A stretch of 64,000 bases of DNA from assembly GCF_003351785.1 (NCBI RefSeq), contig NZ_CP031230.1, positions 2,464,501 through 2,528,500 on the forward strand. The letters are read 5' to 3'. Positions 1-7,522 of this stretch are shown here, in pieces (the stretch's first letter is position 1; each line of letters opens with the position of its first letter). The notes under the pieces were generated by a model. It was not told the DNA's origin. It saw only the letters and a program-made list of their open reading frames with translations, and ran no database searches. Origin of the DNA: Sporosarcina sp. PTS2304. Lineage in GTDB: Bacteria; Bacillota; Bacilli; Bacillales_A; Planococcaceae. A program made the position numbers and the translations under genes.

Positions 1-1738
1 AGTACACCAACCCTTGACCAGCTGCAAATTCTCTATACAATGCATGGGTTTTCAGTAGTTCTTCGTGACGACCACGTCCTGTAATCTTGCCATTCTCTAA
101 AAAGAGCAACTGATCGGCATGAAGCACTGTCGCCAGTCGATGTGCAATAATTAGAGTCGTTCGGCCCTGCATCAAATGGTGTAGCGCCTCTTGCACATGT
201 GTTTCTGATCCACTATCAAGATTGGACGTTGCTTCATCCAACAACAGAATTTCCGGATCATGCAATAACGCTCTTGCAATTGCAATCCGTTGACGCTGAC
301 CACCAGACAATTTCATCCCACGTTCCCCTACCATCGTTTCAAAACGCTCCGGCATTTCTTCTATAAACGCCAACGCATTTGCGGCTTTTGTAGCTTTTAT
401 CACTTCTTCAAGTGGCGGCCGGCTCTCCAACCCATAGGCGATATTGTCCATAATCGAACCACTTAGCAAAGGACTTTCTTGGGAGACATACCCGATTTTC
501 TTCCGCCACTCGGCTAATGGAATAGCATCAATCGGTGTTGTACCGAGCAGAATGCGTCCGGCATTTGGTTGATAAAACCGTTCAATTAATGAAAAGATCG
601 TCGTTTTCCCCCCACCGCTCGGACCAATAAATGCTGTTACTGTTCCTCGTTCCGCTGTAAATGAAATCCCTGCTACTACGCGTTTATCTGCTTCATAAGA
701 AAAATGAACATCTGAAAAAGTAAGTGCTGACTCTTCTTGGACTACTTCCTGACCATTTGCCCATTCAGACTCCATTTGCAATATTCCTTGAATTCTTTCA
801 GTCGCACCTACCGCTTTTTGGAAAGACGTAAAAAATTGCGCCATCTGTGCAAACGGTACGATAATTTGAAACAGCAAGAAGATAATCGCCACCAATGTGC
901 CTGCCGATAAGGCCCCTTTTGCAACTTGCGCTCCTCCATATCCTAAAATGACTACTAGGATGCCCATCATCGTCAACATCATAATCGGAGAAATGACCGC
1001 TTGAATTTTTGCTTCTTTTAAACCGTAACGAAACAGCGATTGGATGGCTAATTTCCCTTTTTCCTCTTCAACCGGCTCTGCACGATAAGCTTTTACTAAC
1101 CGTATATCACCGAGCACACGGCCAAGATGCCCCGAAAACTTCGCCATTTCCGCCTGTGTAGCTTTTGCCACTTTATGCATTACACGACCAAGCGGAAATA
1201 AAATTGCCATACTGATCGGCACACTCACTAGCATGATCAATGTCATTTTCCAATCCAAAAACAGTAAAATGACGATAGCTCCTACTATGGAGAGTAAACC
1301 TGAAATGAACGACACCAAATGATCGGAAACTAATGATTTCAAAACAGTTGTATCTTGCGTGATACGGCTCATAGTCGTTCCGGATTCATTGTGATCAAAA
1401 TAAGGAACTGGCAGGCGCAAAATCTTTTGCCATAACTGATTTCGCAAATCTGCTACAACCGTCTCGCCAATATAAGCGAGCATATAATACGAGAAACCCC
1501 CGGCAATCGCTTGAACGACAAAAAGCACCAGCAACCATACACCTGTTTTAACATTCATCATGTCACTCGTAAACGAATCCACTAAATCTTTCGTAATAAG
1601 AGGAACGACCAGGCCAGCAGCCGTCTCAAGCAGTGATAAGATTAAAGCGAACACAGTTACAGCAACAGGCCAATGTAAAACTTTCAACAACTTAGCAAAA
1701 CTACGTAAAGACCCTTTTGTTTTGTGTTCTGTATGCAT
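1..1738 (-). CDS. ABC exporter, fused permease/ATPase (3' end outside window)
   Basis: Half-transporter of the multidrug/lipid exporter type: an N-terminal six-helix membrane domain followed by a nucleotide-binding domain; such proteins dimerise in the membrane and export hydrophobic substrates. The reading frame is open from the ATG at 1738 to the window edge (579 codons), so probably only the last few residues are missing. The ATPase domain shows Walker A GPSGGGKTT near residue 371, signature LSGGQRQR near 476 and Walker B ILLLDEATS near 499, followed by the H-loop motif IIAHRL. AAGGAG stands 7-8 nt before the ATG. It begins 13 bp after the uracil-DNA glycosylase gene and is probably co-transcribed with it. 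Substrate cannot be inferred. It resembles the B. subtilis YfiC/YheH class in layout. Confidence 0.9.
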   Translation of the reverse strand, partial: MHTEHKTKGSLRSFAKLLKVLHWPVAVTVFALILSLLETAAGLVVPLITKDLVDSFTSDMMNVKTGVWLLVLFVVQAIAGGFSYYMLAYIGETVVADLRNQLWQKILRLPVPYFDHNESGTTMSRITQDTTVLKSLVSDHLVSFISGLLSIVGAIVILLFLDWKMTLIMLVSVPISMAILFPLGRVMHKVAKATQAEMAKFSGHLGRVLGDIRLVKAYRAEPVEEEKGKLAIQSLFRYGLKEAKIQAVISPIMMLTMMGILVVILGYGGAQVAKGALSAGTLVAIIFLLFQIIVPFAQMAQFFTSFQKAVGATERIQGILQMESEWANGQEVVQEESALTFSDVHFSYEADKRVVAGISFTAERGTVTAFIGPSGGGKTTIFSLIERFYQPNAGRILLGTTPIDAIPLAEWRKKIGYVSQESPLLSGSIMDNIAYGLESRPPLEEVIKATKAANALAFIEEMPERFETMVGERGMKLSGGQRQRIAIARALLHDPEILLLDEATSNLDSGSETHVQEALHHLMQGRTTLIIAHRLATVLHADQLLFLENGKITGRGRHEELLKTHALYREFAAGQGLVY

Positions 1739-1751
1739 ATGCTACTCCTTT

Positions 1752-2414
1752 TTATTCAAGTGGACGTGCAGTAAATCCGTGAAGGTATTCTCCAATTTTC
1801 ATCCAGTCTTTTTCTAGTTCGGGTCGCAAGGAAGGCCGATAAAAGACAGAAGCGGGATGAAACGTCGGTAAAATCGTATAAGCTTGTTCCGTCCAACTAT
1901 ACTGTGTATCTTCTAGTGAATGTAAGTATTGCACAGGTTGCGTCACTAGTTGACCGTGTAAATCAGTCACTTTCGCATGTTTTCCGAGCAGCCGCTGTAA
2001 CCCGACATTTCCTAACGTCACAATCAGTTTCGGCTGAAGATTGGCTACTTCATAATCCAAAACAGGAGCATGAGCGAGCTGTTCTTTCTGTGTAGGTGGG
2101 CGATTATACTTACGCTCCGTCAACGTTCCATCACGTTCCTTTTTCGTTCCCCAACGATACGGCCTACTGCGAAAAGCGCTGGTCATATAGACATCTTCAC
2201 GTGTTAACCCGACGGAAGCCAATGATTTCATCAACTCCTCACCCGCACGGCCAATAAACGGCACCCCATGTACTCCTTCATGTTCGCCCGGCGCTTCACC
2301 TACTAGCAATAACGCAGGGGATTCAGAACCTTCCCCGTGCACAAACCCTTCTACTTGGAATCCTTCGCTCCGTTCTCGTGCAACACGTGCTATATCATCT
2401 GGAATGCGAAACAT
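1752..2414 (-). CDS. Uracil-DNA glycosylase superfamily protein, family 4/5-like, without Fe-S cysteines
   Basis: 220-residue protein of the uracil-DNA glycosylase superfamily, expected to remove uracil from DNA as the first step of base excision repair. Seen: motif A GEAPGE (residues 39-44), PFIGRAGEEL just after it (the usual family 4 GRAG block), TLGNVGLQRLLG (133-144) and the C-terminal HPA motif (186-188). Family 4 enzymes normally bind a 4Fe-4S cluster through four cysteines; this protein has no cysteine at all. The block after motif A reads TSAFRSRP where family 4 usually has TNAVKCRPP. It is therefore a cluster-free relative. GGAAGGGAG precedes the ATG. It lies directly upstream of the ABC exporter gene. 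Confidence 0.82.
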   Translation of the reverse strand: MFRIPDDIARVARERSEGFQVEGFVHGEGSESPALLLVGEAPGEHEGVHGVPFIGRAGEELMKSLASVGLTREDVYMTSAFRSRPYRWGTKKERDGTLTERKYNRPPTQKEQLAHAPVLDYEVANLQPKLIVTLGNVGLQRLLGKHAKVTDLHGQLVTQPVQYLHSLEDTQYSWTEQAYTILPTFHPASVFYRPSLRPELEKDWMKIGEYLHGFTARPLE

Positions 2415-2475
2415 CGTATCAACTCCCTTCCTGTAATTATAAAGGTTTTAGACGGTAATCAAAAATATTTGCATC

Positions 2476-2514
2476 AAAAAAAGCCGTCTCCATGTAGATT
2501 ACTTGGAAACGACT
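2476..2514 (-). terminator. Intrinsic terminator after niaP
   Basis: On the minus strand a stem (GTCGTTTCCA pairing with TGGAGACGGC, one G-U and a small mismatch) is followed by seven T residues, 10 bp beyond the niaP stop codon. Confidence 0.8.
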
Positions 2515-2523
2515 GATCCTATA

Positions 2524-3723
2524 CTATGTTAACTCTAATTGCTTAGTTTCTGTCCCAAGAACTATTACCGCCACAACACCAATCATAATCGCACCGCAAA
2601 AAATAGCGAATATACTGCCAAATCCGAATCCTTCCGTTAATAACGAACCGATCAGTAGCGGTCCAAAAATTCCGCCCACTCGACCAACCGCCGCTGCTAC
2701 ACCCGAACCTGTCGCACGAATCGCTGTAGGATATTGTTCAGGTGAATAAGCATAAAGCGCACCCCAGGCACCTAAGTTAAAGAATGATAAAAATGCGCCT
2801 GACACTAACAACGTAGTTAGCGTCTCAGCGTTACCGAAAGCCAACGCGCTACCTGCAGTACCGAATAAATACGTAGCCAACACGAACTTTCTTCCCGCAC
2901 GCTCTATTAACCAAGCAGCACTGAAGTAGCCTGGCAACTGCGCCAACGTCATGAGTAACACGTAGCCGAAACTTTTAAGTAGACTAAATCCTTTTAACAC
3001 CATCACACTAGGCAGCCATAAAAACATACCGTAATAGGAAAAGACGACAGCAAACCAAACAATCCATAGCATAATCGTCCGTTTTCTATACGCAGGAGCT
3101 AAAAGTTGCTTCAATTTCTGCCCCGTTGTTTCATTTGTTTTACCTTCCGTTACAAACTTTTTCGAATCCGGCAAATTTCTTCGTAAGTAGATTGCGTAAA
3201 ATGCCGGCAAAGCGGTAATGATCAGCGCAATTCTCCAACCAAAGCTCGGAATGACAAAATAAGCAATCAACGCGGCAAGCAGCCAACCTGCAGCCCAAAA
3301 ACTCTCAAGTAACACAACGACGCGTCCACGTTCCTTCGCCTCCACACTTTCAGAAACAAGCGTAGATGCTACCGGCAACTCCCCACCAAGCCCCGCACCT
3401 ACTAAAAAGCGCAAAGCCAGAAATGCCCATAATGCAGTCGTAAAAGCAGACAGTCCGCTCGCCACTGAGAATAAAATTAATGTAATCATAAATACTGGCT
3501 TGCGTCCGATCCGGTCTGCTAGCAAACCAAAGCCTAACGCCCCGAAGGCCATCCCTATCGAGTTGACGCTTCCAATCCAACCCATTTCTGTCGACGTCAA
3601 CTGCCAATCTACAGCAAGTGCTGCAATGACAAAGGATAAAATACCCACATCCATCGCATCAAACATCCATCCAGTGCCCGCAATACCGAGCAGCTTATTG
3701 CGTGATAATTCCTTTGTCTCCAC
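2524..3723 (-). CDS. niaP: NiaP-type niacin/nicotinamide MFS transporter
   Basis: 399-residue, 12-helix major facilitator protein. The sequence closely follows B. subtilis NiaP (YceI), the proton-linked niacin transporter, as I remember it: GWMFDAMDVGILSF near the N terminus, WIGSVNSIGMA, the loop 2-3 signature GLLADRIGRKPVF, and in the second half FSYYGMFLWLPSVM, LPGYFSAAWLIE and SPEQYPTAIRATGSG. It should import nicotinate or nicotinamide for NAD salvage. It is monocistronic, with a terminator downstream and an imperfect palindrome over the promoter spacer that could be a NiaR operator. An aromatic-acid porter of the same subfamily is the main alternative, but the match to NiaP runs over the whole length. 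Confidence 0.83.
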   Translation of the reverse strand: METKELSRNKLLGIAGTGWMFDAMDVGILSFVIAALAVDWQLTSTEMGWIGSVNSIGMAFGALGFGLLADRIGRKPVFMITLILFSVASGLSAFTTALWAFLALRFLVGAGLGGELPVASTLVSESVEAKERGRVVVLLESFWAAGWLLAALIAYFVIPSFGWRIALIITALPAFYAIYLRRNLPDSKKFVTEGKTNETTGQKLKQLLAPAYRKRTIMLWIVWFAVVFSYYGMFLWLPSVMVLKGFSLLKSFGYVLLMTLAQLPGYFSAAWLIERAGRKFVLATYLFGTAGSALAFGNAETLTTLLVSGAFLSFFNLGAWGALYAYSPEQYPTAIRATGSGVAAAVGRVGGIFGPLLIGSLLTEGFGFGSIFAIFCGAIMIGVVAVIVLGTETKQLELT

Positions 3724-3740
3724 TAACCTTCTACCTTTCC

Positions 3741-3772
3741 ATTATAAAATCTTTAGATGTCTTTACACATGT
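3741..3772 (-). promoter_or_regulatory. niaP promoter with candidate NiaR operator
   Basis: Minus-strand -10 TATAAT lies at 3741-3746. Directly upstream, at 3755-3772, is the imperfect palindrome ACATGTGTAAAGACATCT (arms ATGT/ACAT), which covers the promoter spacer where a repressor would block polymerase. NiaR (YrxA) represses niacin transport genes in Bacilli through palindromic operators. The assignment to NiaR is inferred from gene identity and position, not from a checked motif model. The -35 match is weak. Confidence 0.45.
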
Positions 3773-3836
3773 AATTATATCACTCGCTAGAGGAATTTGA
3801 CTAGTTTTGTTTTTGTTTTTTTGTGGGGATGAGGGT

Positions 3837-3957
3837 TCTATAAGCGCGAAGCCACTTCCTATGAGCGAAAGTCATGTCTCTATGAGCGGTTGACGCACTT
3901 CTATGAGCGCGAAGCCACTTCCTATGAGCGAAAGTCACTTCCTATGAGCGAAAGTCA
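3837..3957. repeat. 21-bp-period repeat array, left remnant
   Basis: Six units of the TATGAGCG array (order B-C-A-B-C-C; see the array at 5343-5727 for definitions) lie between niaP and the first IS element. The first unit carries TATAAGCG, and the fifth is a 20-bp hybrid of units C and B. The last eight bases, GAAAGTCA (3950-3957), abut the IS left end and are repeated at its right end. Confidence 0.9.
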
Positions 3958-4051
3958 GATAAAGTCCATATAATTGTGTAAATAGAAAAAGAGCCACATC
4001 AATTCCCTATGTTACAATGTTCACAACCACGATCACATTGAGGAGGAATTG

Positions 4052-5218
4052 ATGATGACCCTATTTGATTATCTTAACATAAACGAGGAAGAACTAAAAG
4101 AAGCGGTGATGACTTCTAATCTGGACAACGTGCTGAAATCTGCTGTCGTTCTCATATTAAATGAGTATATGGAAAAAGAAAGAGATGAGTATTTGGAAAC
4201 GGCCAAATATGAACGAGTAGCTGAGCGACGTGACTATCGCAACGGCTACTATGAACGAGAACTGATGATCACTGTCGGGCGCGTGAAATTAAAAGTTCCG
4301 CGTACACGAGAAGGTGGTTTTTCGACATCGGTTTTTGAAAAATATGCACGGGTGGACCAGGCGTTTATGCTTTCCATGCTAGAGATGGTGGTCAGTGGCG
4401 TTTCCACAAGGAAAGTGACGAATGTTATCGAGACATTATGCGGAGAAACGGTTTCTAAATCTTTCGTATCTTCACTGACTGCCCAGCTCGATCCGATCGT
4501 CAACCAATGGGCCAGCCGTCCTTTGAATGTGACGACGTATCGTTACTTGCATGTGGACGCCATGTATATCAAAGTCCGTGAGAATCGAAAAGTGGTTTCC
4601 AAAGCAGTTTATATCGCGACGGCGATCAGCACGGACAACCGCCGGGAAGTGGTGGGGCTGAAAATTGATCAAGCAGAGAGTTTCGAAGCTTGGCAGTCGT
4701 TCCTCCAGAGTCTAAAGCGACGTGGACTCCAATCTCCTGACCTTGTCATCTCGGATGCACATGAGGGGCTCAAGAAGGCGATTAGCCAGGAGTTTGTCGG
4801 GACTTCTTGGCAACGATGTACTGTCCATTTCAAGCGGAATCTACTAAAAGCATTACCGAAAAAAATGGCCAAATCCTTTATGGCGGACGTGCGCACTATT
4901 TTTATGAGCTCTGATCTTGAAGGAGCTCGGGAAGCGAAAGAACGGCTGGTAGAGAAGTATGCGAAAGAGCCACGTGTTCAAAAAGCGTTAGATATTCTTG
5001 AGGGAGGCTATGATGAGGCCACGCAGTTCTTAAATGAGCCTTCTCGTTATCATCGCTATACAAGTTCTACCAATCACCTAGAACGCTTAAATCAAGAAGT
5101 GCGAAGAAGAGAACAAGTCATCCGCATTTTTCCAAATGAGCAGTCTGCCTTTCGACTGATCGGTGCTGTGCTGATGGAGGCGGATGAACGTCTACAAAAA
5201 GGCAGCCCGCTACGGTAA
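4052..5218 (+). CDS. IS256-family transposase, copy 1
   Basis: DDE transposase of the mutator/IS256 superfamily, about 388 residues against 390 in IS256, so complete. Visible features are the N-terminal domain with ERRDYRNGYYER, the first catalytic Asp in HVDAMYIKVR, the second in VISDAHEGLK, the conserved RCTVHFKRN, and the catalytic Glu in HLERLNQEVRRR. AGGAGG at 4041-4046 favours ATG at 4052 (5-nt spacing) or ATG at 4055 (8-nt spacing) over the TTG at 4049. The gene appears identical to the second copy 1770 bp downstream, and nothing suggests inactivation. Confidence 0.95.
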   Translation: MMTLFDYLNINEEELKEAVMTSNLDNVLKSAVVLILNEYMEKERDEYLETAKYERVAERRDYRNGYYERELMITVGRVKLKVPRTREGGFSTSVFEKYARVDQAFMLSMLEMVVSGVSTRKVTNVIETLCGETVSKSFVSSLTAQLDPIVNQWASRPLNVTTYRYLHVDAMYIKVRENRKVVSKAVYIATAISTDNRREVVGLKIDQAESFEAWQSFLQSLKRRGLQSPDLVISDAHEGLKKAISQEFVGTSWQRCTVHFKRNLLKALPKKMAKSFMADVRTIFMSSDLEGAREAKERLVEKYAKEPRVQKALDILEGGYDEATQFLNEPSRYHRYTSSTNHLERLNQEVRRREQVIRIFPNEQSAFRLIGAVLMEADERLQKGSPLR

Positions 5219-5230
5219 GTCAAAACAAAA

Positions 5231-5272
5231 CTGTTCCCGCAGGGAGGGGGTACCCCCTCCCTGCGGGAACAG
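5231..5272. repeat. 42-bp perfect palindrome in IS copy 1
   Basis: Two exact 21-base arms with no spacer, starting CTGTTCCCGCAGGGAG and centred between 5251 and 5252 on GGGGGTACCCCC. It starts 12 bp after the transposase stop codon and lies about 70 bp inside the right inverted repeat. As RNA it would form a very stable hairpin in either direction. No T-tract follows, so it is not a typical intrinsic terminator. Confidence 0.95.
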
Positions 5273-5342
5273 CAAATCGAACTATCCGTGAAGTGACATT
5301 CAATAGGGGATAAGTAATTTACACAAGATCAAGGACTTGACT

Positions 5343-5727
5343 GAAAGTCACGTCTCTATGAGCGGTTGACGCAATTCTATGAGCGCGAAGCCACTTCCTA
5401 TGAGCGAAAGTCATGTCTCTATGAGCGGTTGACGCACTTTTATGAGCGCGAAGCCACTTCCTATGAGCGAAAGTCACGTCTCTATGAGCGGTTGACGCAA
5501 TTCTATAAGCGCGAAGCCACTTCCTATGAGCGAAAGTCATGTCTCTATGAGCGGTTGACGCACTTTTATGAGCGCGAAGCCACTTCCTATGAGCGAAAGT
5601 CACGTCTCTATGAGCACGAAGCCACTTCCTATGAGCGAAAGTCATGTCTCTATGAGCGGTTGACGCACTTCTATGAGCGCGAAGCCACTTCCTATGAGCG
5701 AAAGTCACTTCCTATGAGCGAAAGTCA
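5343..5727. repeat. 21-bp-period TATGAGCG array between the IS copies (18 units)
   Basis: Eighteen contiguous units of 20-21 bp, each beginning TATGAGCG, in three types: A = TATGAGCGGTTGACGCAxTTC (x = A, C or T), B = TATGAGCGCGAAGCCACTTCC, C = TATGAGCGAAAGTCAyGTCTC. Most units follow a 63-bp A-B-C order; the order here is ABC four times, B C, ABC, C. The 21-bp spacing equals two helical turns of B-DNA, placing every TATGAGCG on the same face. The array is open in more than one frame because 21 is a multiple of 3, but has no ribosome site or non-repeat coding sequence, so I treat it as extragenic. Confidence 0.93.
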
Positions 5728-5821
5728 GATAAAGTCCATATAATTGTGTAAATAGAAAAAGAGCCACATCAATTCCCTATGTTACAATGTTCACAACCAC
5801 GATCACATTGAGGAGGAATTG

Positions 5822-6988
5822 ATGATGACCCTATTTGATTATCTTAACATAAACGAGGAAGAACTAAAAGAAGCGGTGATGACTTCTAATCTGGACAACG
5901 TGCTGAAATCTGCTGTCGTTCTCATATTAAATGAGTATATGGAAAAAGAAAGAGATGAGTATTTGGAAACGGCCAAATATGAACGAGTAGCTGAGCGACG
6001 TGACTATCGCAACGGCTACTATGAACGAGAACTGATGATCACTGTCGGGCGCGTGAAATTAAAAGTTCCGCGTACACGAGAAGGTGGTTTTTCGACATCG
6101 GTTTTTGAAAAATATGCACGGGTGGACCAGGCGTTTATGCTTTCCATGCTAGAGATGGTGGTCAGTGGCGTTTCCACAAGGAAAGTGACGAATGTTATCG
6201 AGACATTATGCGGAGAAACGGTTTCTAAATCTTTCGTATCTTCACTGACTGCCCAGCTCGATCCGATCGTCAACCAATGGGCCAGCCGTCCTTTGAATGT
6301 GACGACGTATCGTTACTTGCATGTGGACGCCATGTATATCAAAGTCCGTGAGAATCGAAAAGTGGTTTCCAAAGCAGTTTATATCGCGACGGCGATCAGC
6401 ACGGACAACCGCCGGGAAGTGGTGGGGCTGAAAATTGATCAAGCAGAGAGTTTCGAAGCTTGGCAGTCGTTCCTCCAGAGTCTAAAGCGACGTGGACTCC
6501 AATCTCCTGACCTTGTCATCTCGGATGCACATGAGGGGCTCAAGAAGGCGATTAGCCAGGAGTTTGTCGGGACTTCTTGGCAACGATGTACTGTCCATTT
6601 CAAGCGGAATCTACTAAAAGCATTACCGAAAAAAATGGCCAAATCCTTTATGGCGGACGTGCGCACTATTTTTATGAGCTCTGATCTTGAAGGAGCTCGG
6701 GAAGCGAAAGAACGGCTGGTAGAGAAGTATGCGAAAGAGCCACGTGTTCAAAAAGCGTTAGATATTCTTGAGGGAGGCTATGATGAGGCCACGCAGTTCT
6801 TAAATGAGCCTTCTCGTTATCATCGCTATACAAGTTCTACCAATCACCTAGAACGCTTAAATCAAGAAGTGCGAAGAAGAGAACAAGTCATCCGCATTTT
6901 TCCAAATGAGCAGTCTGCCTTTCGACTGATCGGTGCTGTGCTGATGGAGGCGGATGAACGTCTACAAAAAGGCAGCCCGCTACGGTAA
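5822..6988 (+). CDS. IS256-family transposase, copy 2
   Basis: Sequence-identical twin of the transposase at 4052-5218, with the same DDE residues (Asp in HVDAMYIKVR, Asp in VISDAHEGLK, Glu in HLERLNQEVRRR), the same AGGAGG ribosome site and the same start choice (ATG 5822 or 5825). The absence of divergence means the duplication is recent or is kept uniform by gene conversion. Both copies should be functional. Confidence 0.95.
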   Translation: MMTLFDYLNINEEELKEAVMTSNLDNVLKSAVVLILNEYMEKERDEYLETAKYERVAERRDYRNGYYERELMITVGRVKLKVPRTREGGFSTSVFEKYARVDQAFMLSMLEMVVSGVSTRKVTNVIETLCGETVSKSFVSSLTAQLDPIVNQWASRPLNVTTYRYLHVDAMYIKVRENRKVVSKAVYIATAISTDNRREVVGLKIDQAESFEAWQSFLQSLKRRGLQSPDLVISDAHEGLKKAISQEFVGTSWQRCTVHFKRNLLKALPKKMAKSFMADVRTIFMSSDLEGAREAKERLVEKYAKEPRVQKALDILEGGYDEATQFLNEPSRYHRYTSSTNHLERLNQEVRRREQVIRIFPNEQSAFRLIGAVLMEADERLQKGSPLR

Positions 6989-7000
6989 GTCAAAACAAAA

Positions 7001-7042
7001 CTGTTCCCGCAGGGAGGGGGTACCCCCTCCCTGCGGGAACAG
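7001..7042. repeat. 42-bp perfect palindrome in IS copy 2
   Basis: Same palindrome as at 5231-5272, at the same place within the second IS copy, with both 21-base arms intact. Confidence 0.95.
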
Positions 7043-7112
7043 CAAATCGAACTATCCGTGAAGTGACATTCAATAGGGGATAAGTAATTTACACAAGATC
7101 AAGGACTTGACT

Positions 7113-7465
7113 GAAAGTCACGTCTCTATGAGCGGTTGACGCAATTCTATGAGCGCGAAGCCACTTCCTATGAGCGAAAGTCATGTCTCTATGAGCGGTT
7201 GACGCACTTTTATGAGCGCGAAGCCACTTCCTATGAGCGAAAGTCACGTCTCTATGAGCGGTTGACGCAATTCTATAAGCGCGAAGCCACTTCCTATGAG
7301 CGAAAGTCATGTCTCTATGAGCGGTTGACGCACTTTTATGAGCGCGAAGCCACTTCCTATGAGCGAAAGTCACGTCTCTATGAGCACGAAGCCACTTCCT
7401 ATGAGCGAAAGTCATGTCTCTATGAGCGGACGCGCACTTGCTTTGAGCGGCAAACAAGCGCATCT
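7113..7465. repeat. 21-bp-period TATGAGCG array, right part with decaying end
   Basis: Fourteen regular units (ABC four times, then B C), as in the first part of the central array, followed by degenerate units with TATGAGCGGACGC, TTTGAGCGG and TATAAGAC after 7429. The array fades out just before the terminator of the siderophore operon. Degenerate units at the edge and uniform units inside are typical of arrays homogenised by unequal exchange. Confidence 0.9.
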
Positions 7466-7481
7466 ATAAGACAAAACCAAA

Positions 7482-7514
7482 AACTCCCTAAAAGACTAAG
7501 TCTTTTAGGGAGTT
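7482..7514 (-). terminator. Intrinsic terminator of the yclNOPQ operon
   Basis: Inverted repeat with 16-base arms (AACTCCCTAAAAGACT and its complement, one-base loop), followed on the minus strand by a T-rich run, starting 9 bp beyond the yclQ stop codon. Confidence 0.88.
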
Positions 7515-7522
7515 GCATGTTC

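Larger units (their letters stand above)
3958..5342 (+). mobile_element. IS256-family insertion sequence, copy 1
   Basis: 1385-bp element with imperfect terminal inverted repeats: the left end starts GATAAAGTCC and continues to TTGTGTAAAT; the right end, read inward on the minus strand, starts AGTCAAGTCC and also continues to TTGTGTAAAT. Flanking 8-bp copies of GAAAGTCA (3950-3957 and 5343-5350) match the 8-9 bp target duplication typical of IS256, but the same octamer is part of the surrounding repeat unit, so this is only supportive. The element encodes a complete transposase and carries a 42-bp perfect palindrome between the gene and its right end. Confidence 0.9.
5728..7112 (+). mobile_element. 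IS256-family insertion sequence, copy 2
   Basis: Second 1385-bp copy, apparently identical to the element at 3958-5342, with the same ends and with GAAAGTCA on both sides (5720-5727 and 7113-7120). Because the flanking array is also duplicated, this copy probably arose by tandem duplication of an IS-plus-array segment and not by a second transposition. Confidence 0.9.
3847..7429. repeat. Perfect tandem duplication, 1770-bp period, containing IS plus array
   Basis: Bases 3847-5659 and 5617-7429 appear identical at an offset of 1770 bp. Each period holds one complete IS256-family element plus the following repeat array. The 43-bp segment shared by the period ends occurs three times (3847-3889, 5617-5659, 7387-7429) and consists of array units, as expected if unequal crossing-over between array units duplicated the IS. 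Identity breaks at 3846/5616 on the left (differences at 3842 and 3846) and at 7430/5660 on the right. I compared the sequence by eye and saw no mismatch in the transposase genes. Confidence 0.9.

Noticed and set aside
3950..5350. GAAAGTCA as proof of IS target-site duplication
   Set aside because: The octamer is part of the repeat unit and occurs many times, so the match at both IS ends is compatible with, but does not prove, a target duplication.
5319..5743. Open reading frames of about 125-130 codons through the TATGAGCG array on both strands (also 7089-7528)
   Set aside because: A 21-bp repeat without stop codons stays open automatically; no ribosome site, no non-repeat domain, and the same frames exist on the opposite strand.
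3837..7465. CRISPR array
   Set aside because: Units are contiguous without unique spacers and no cas gene is present.
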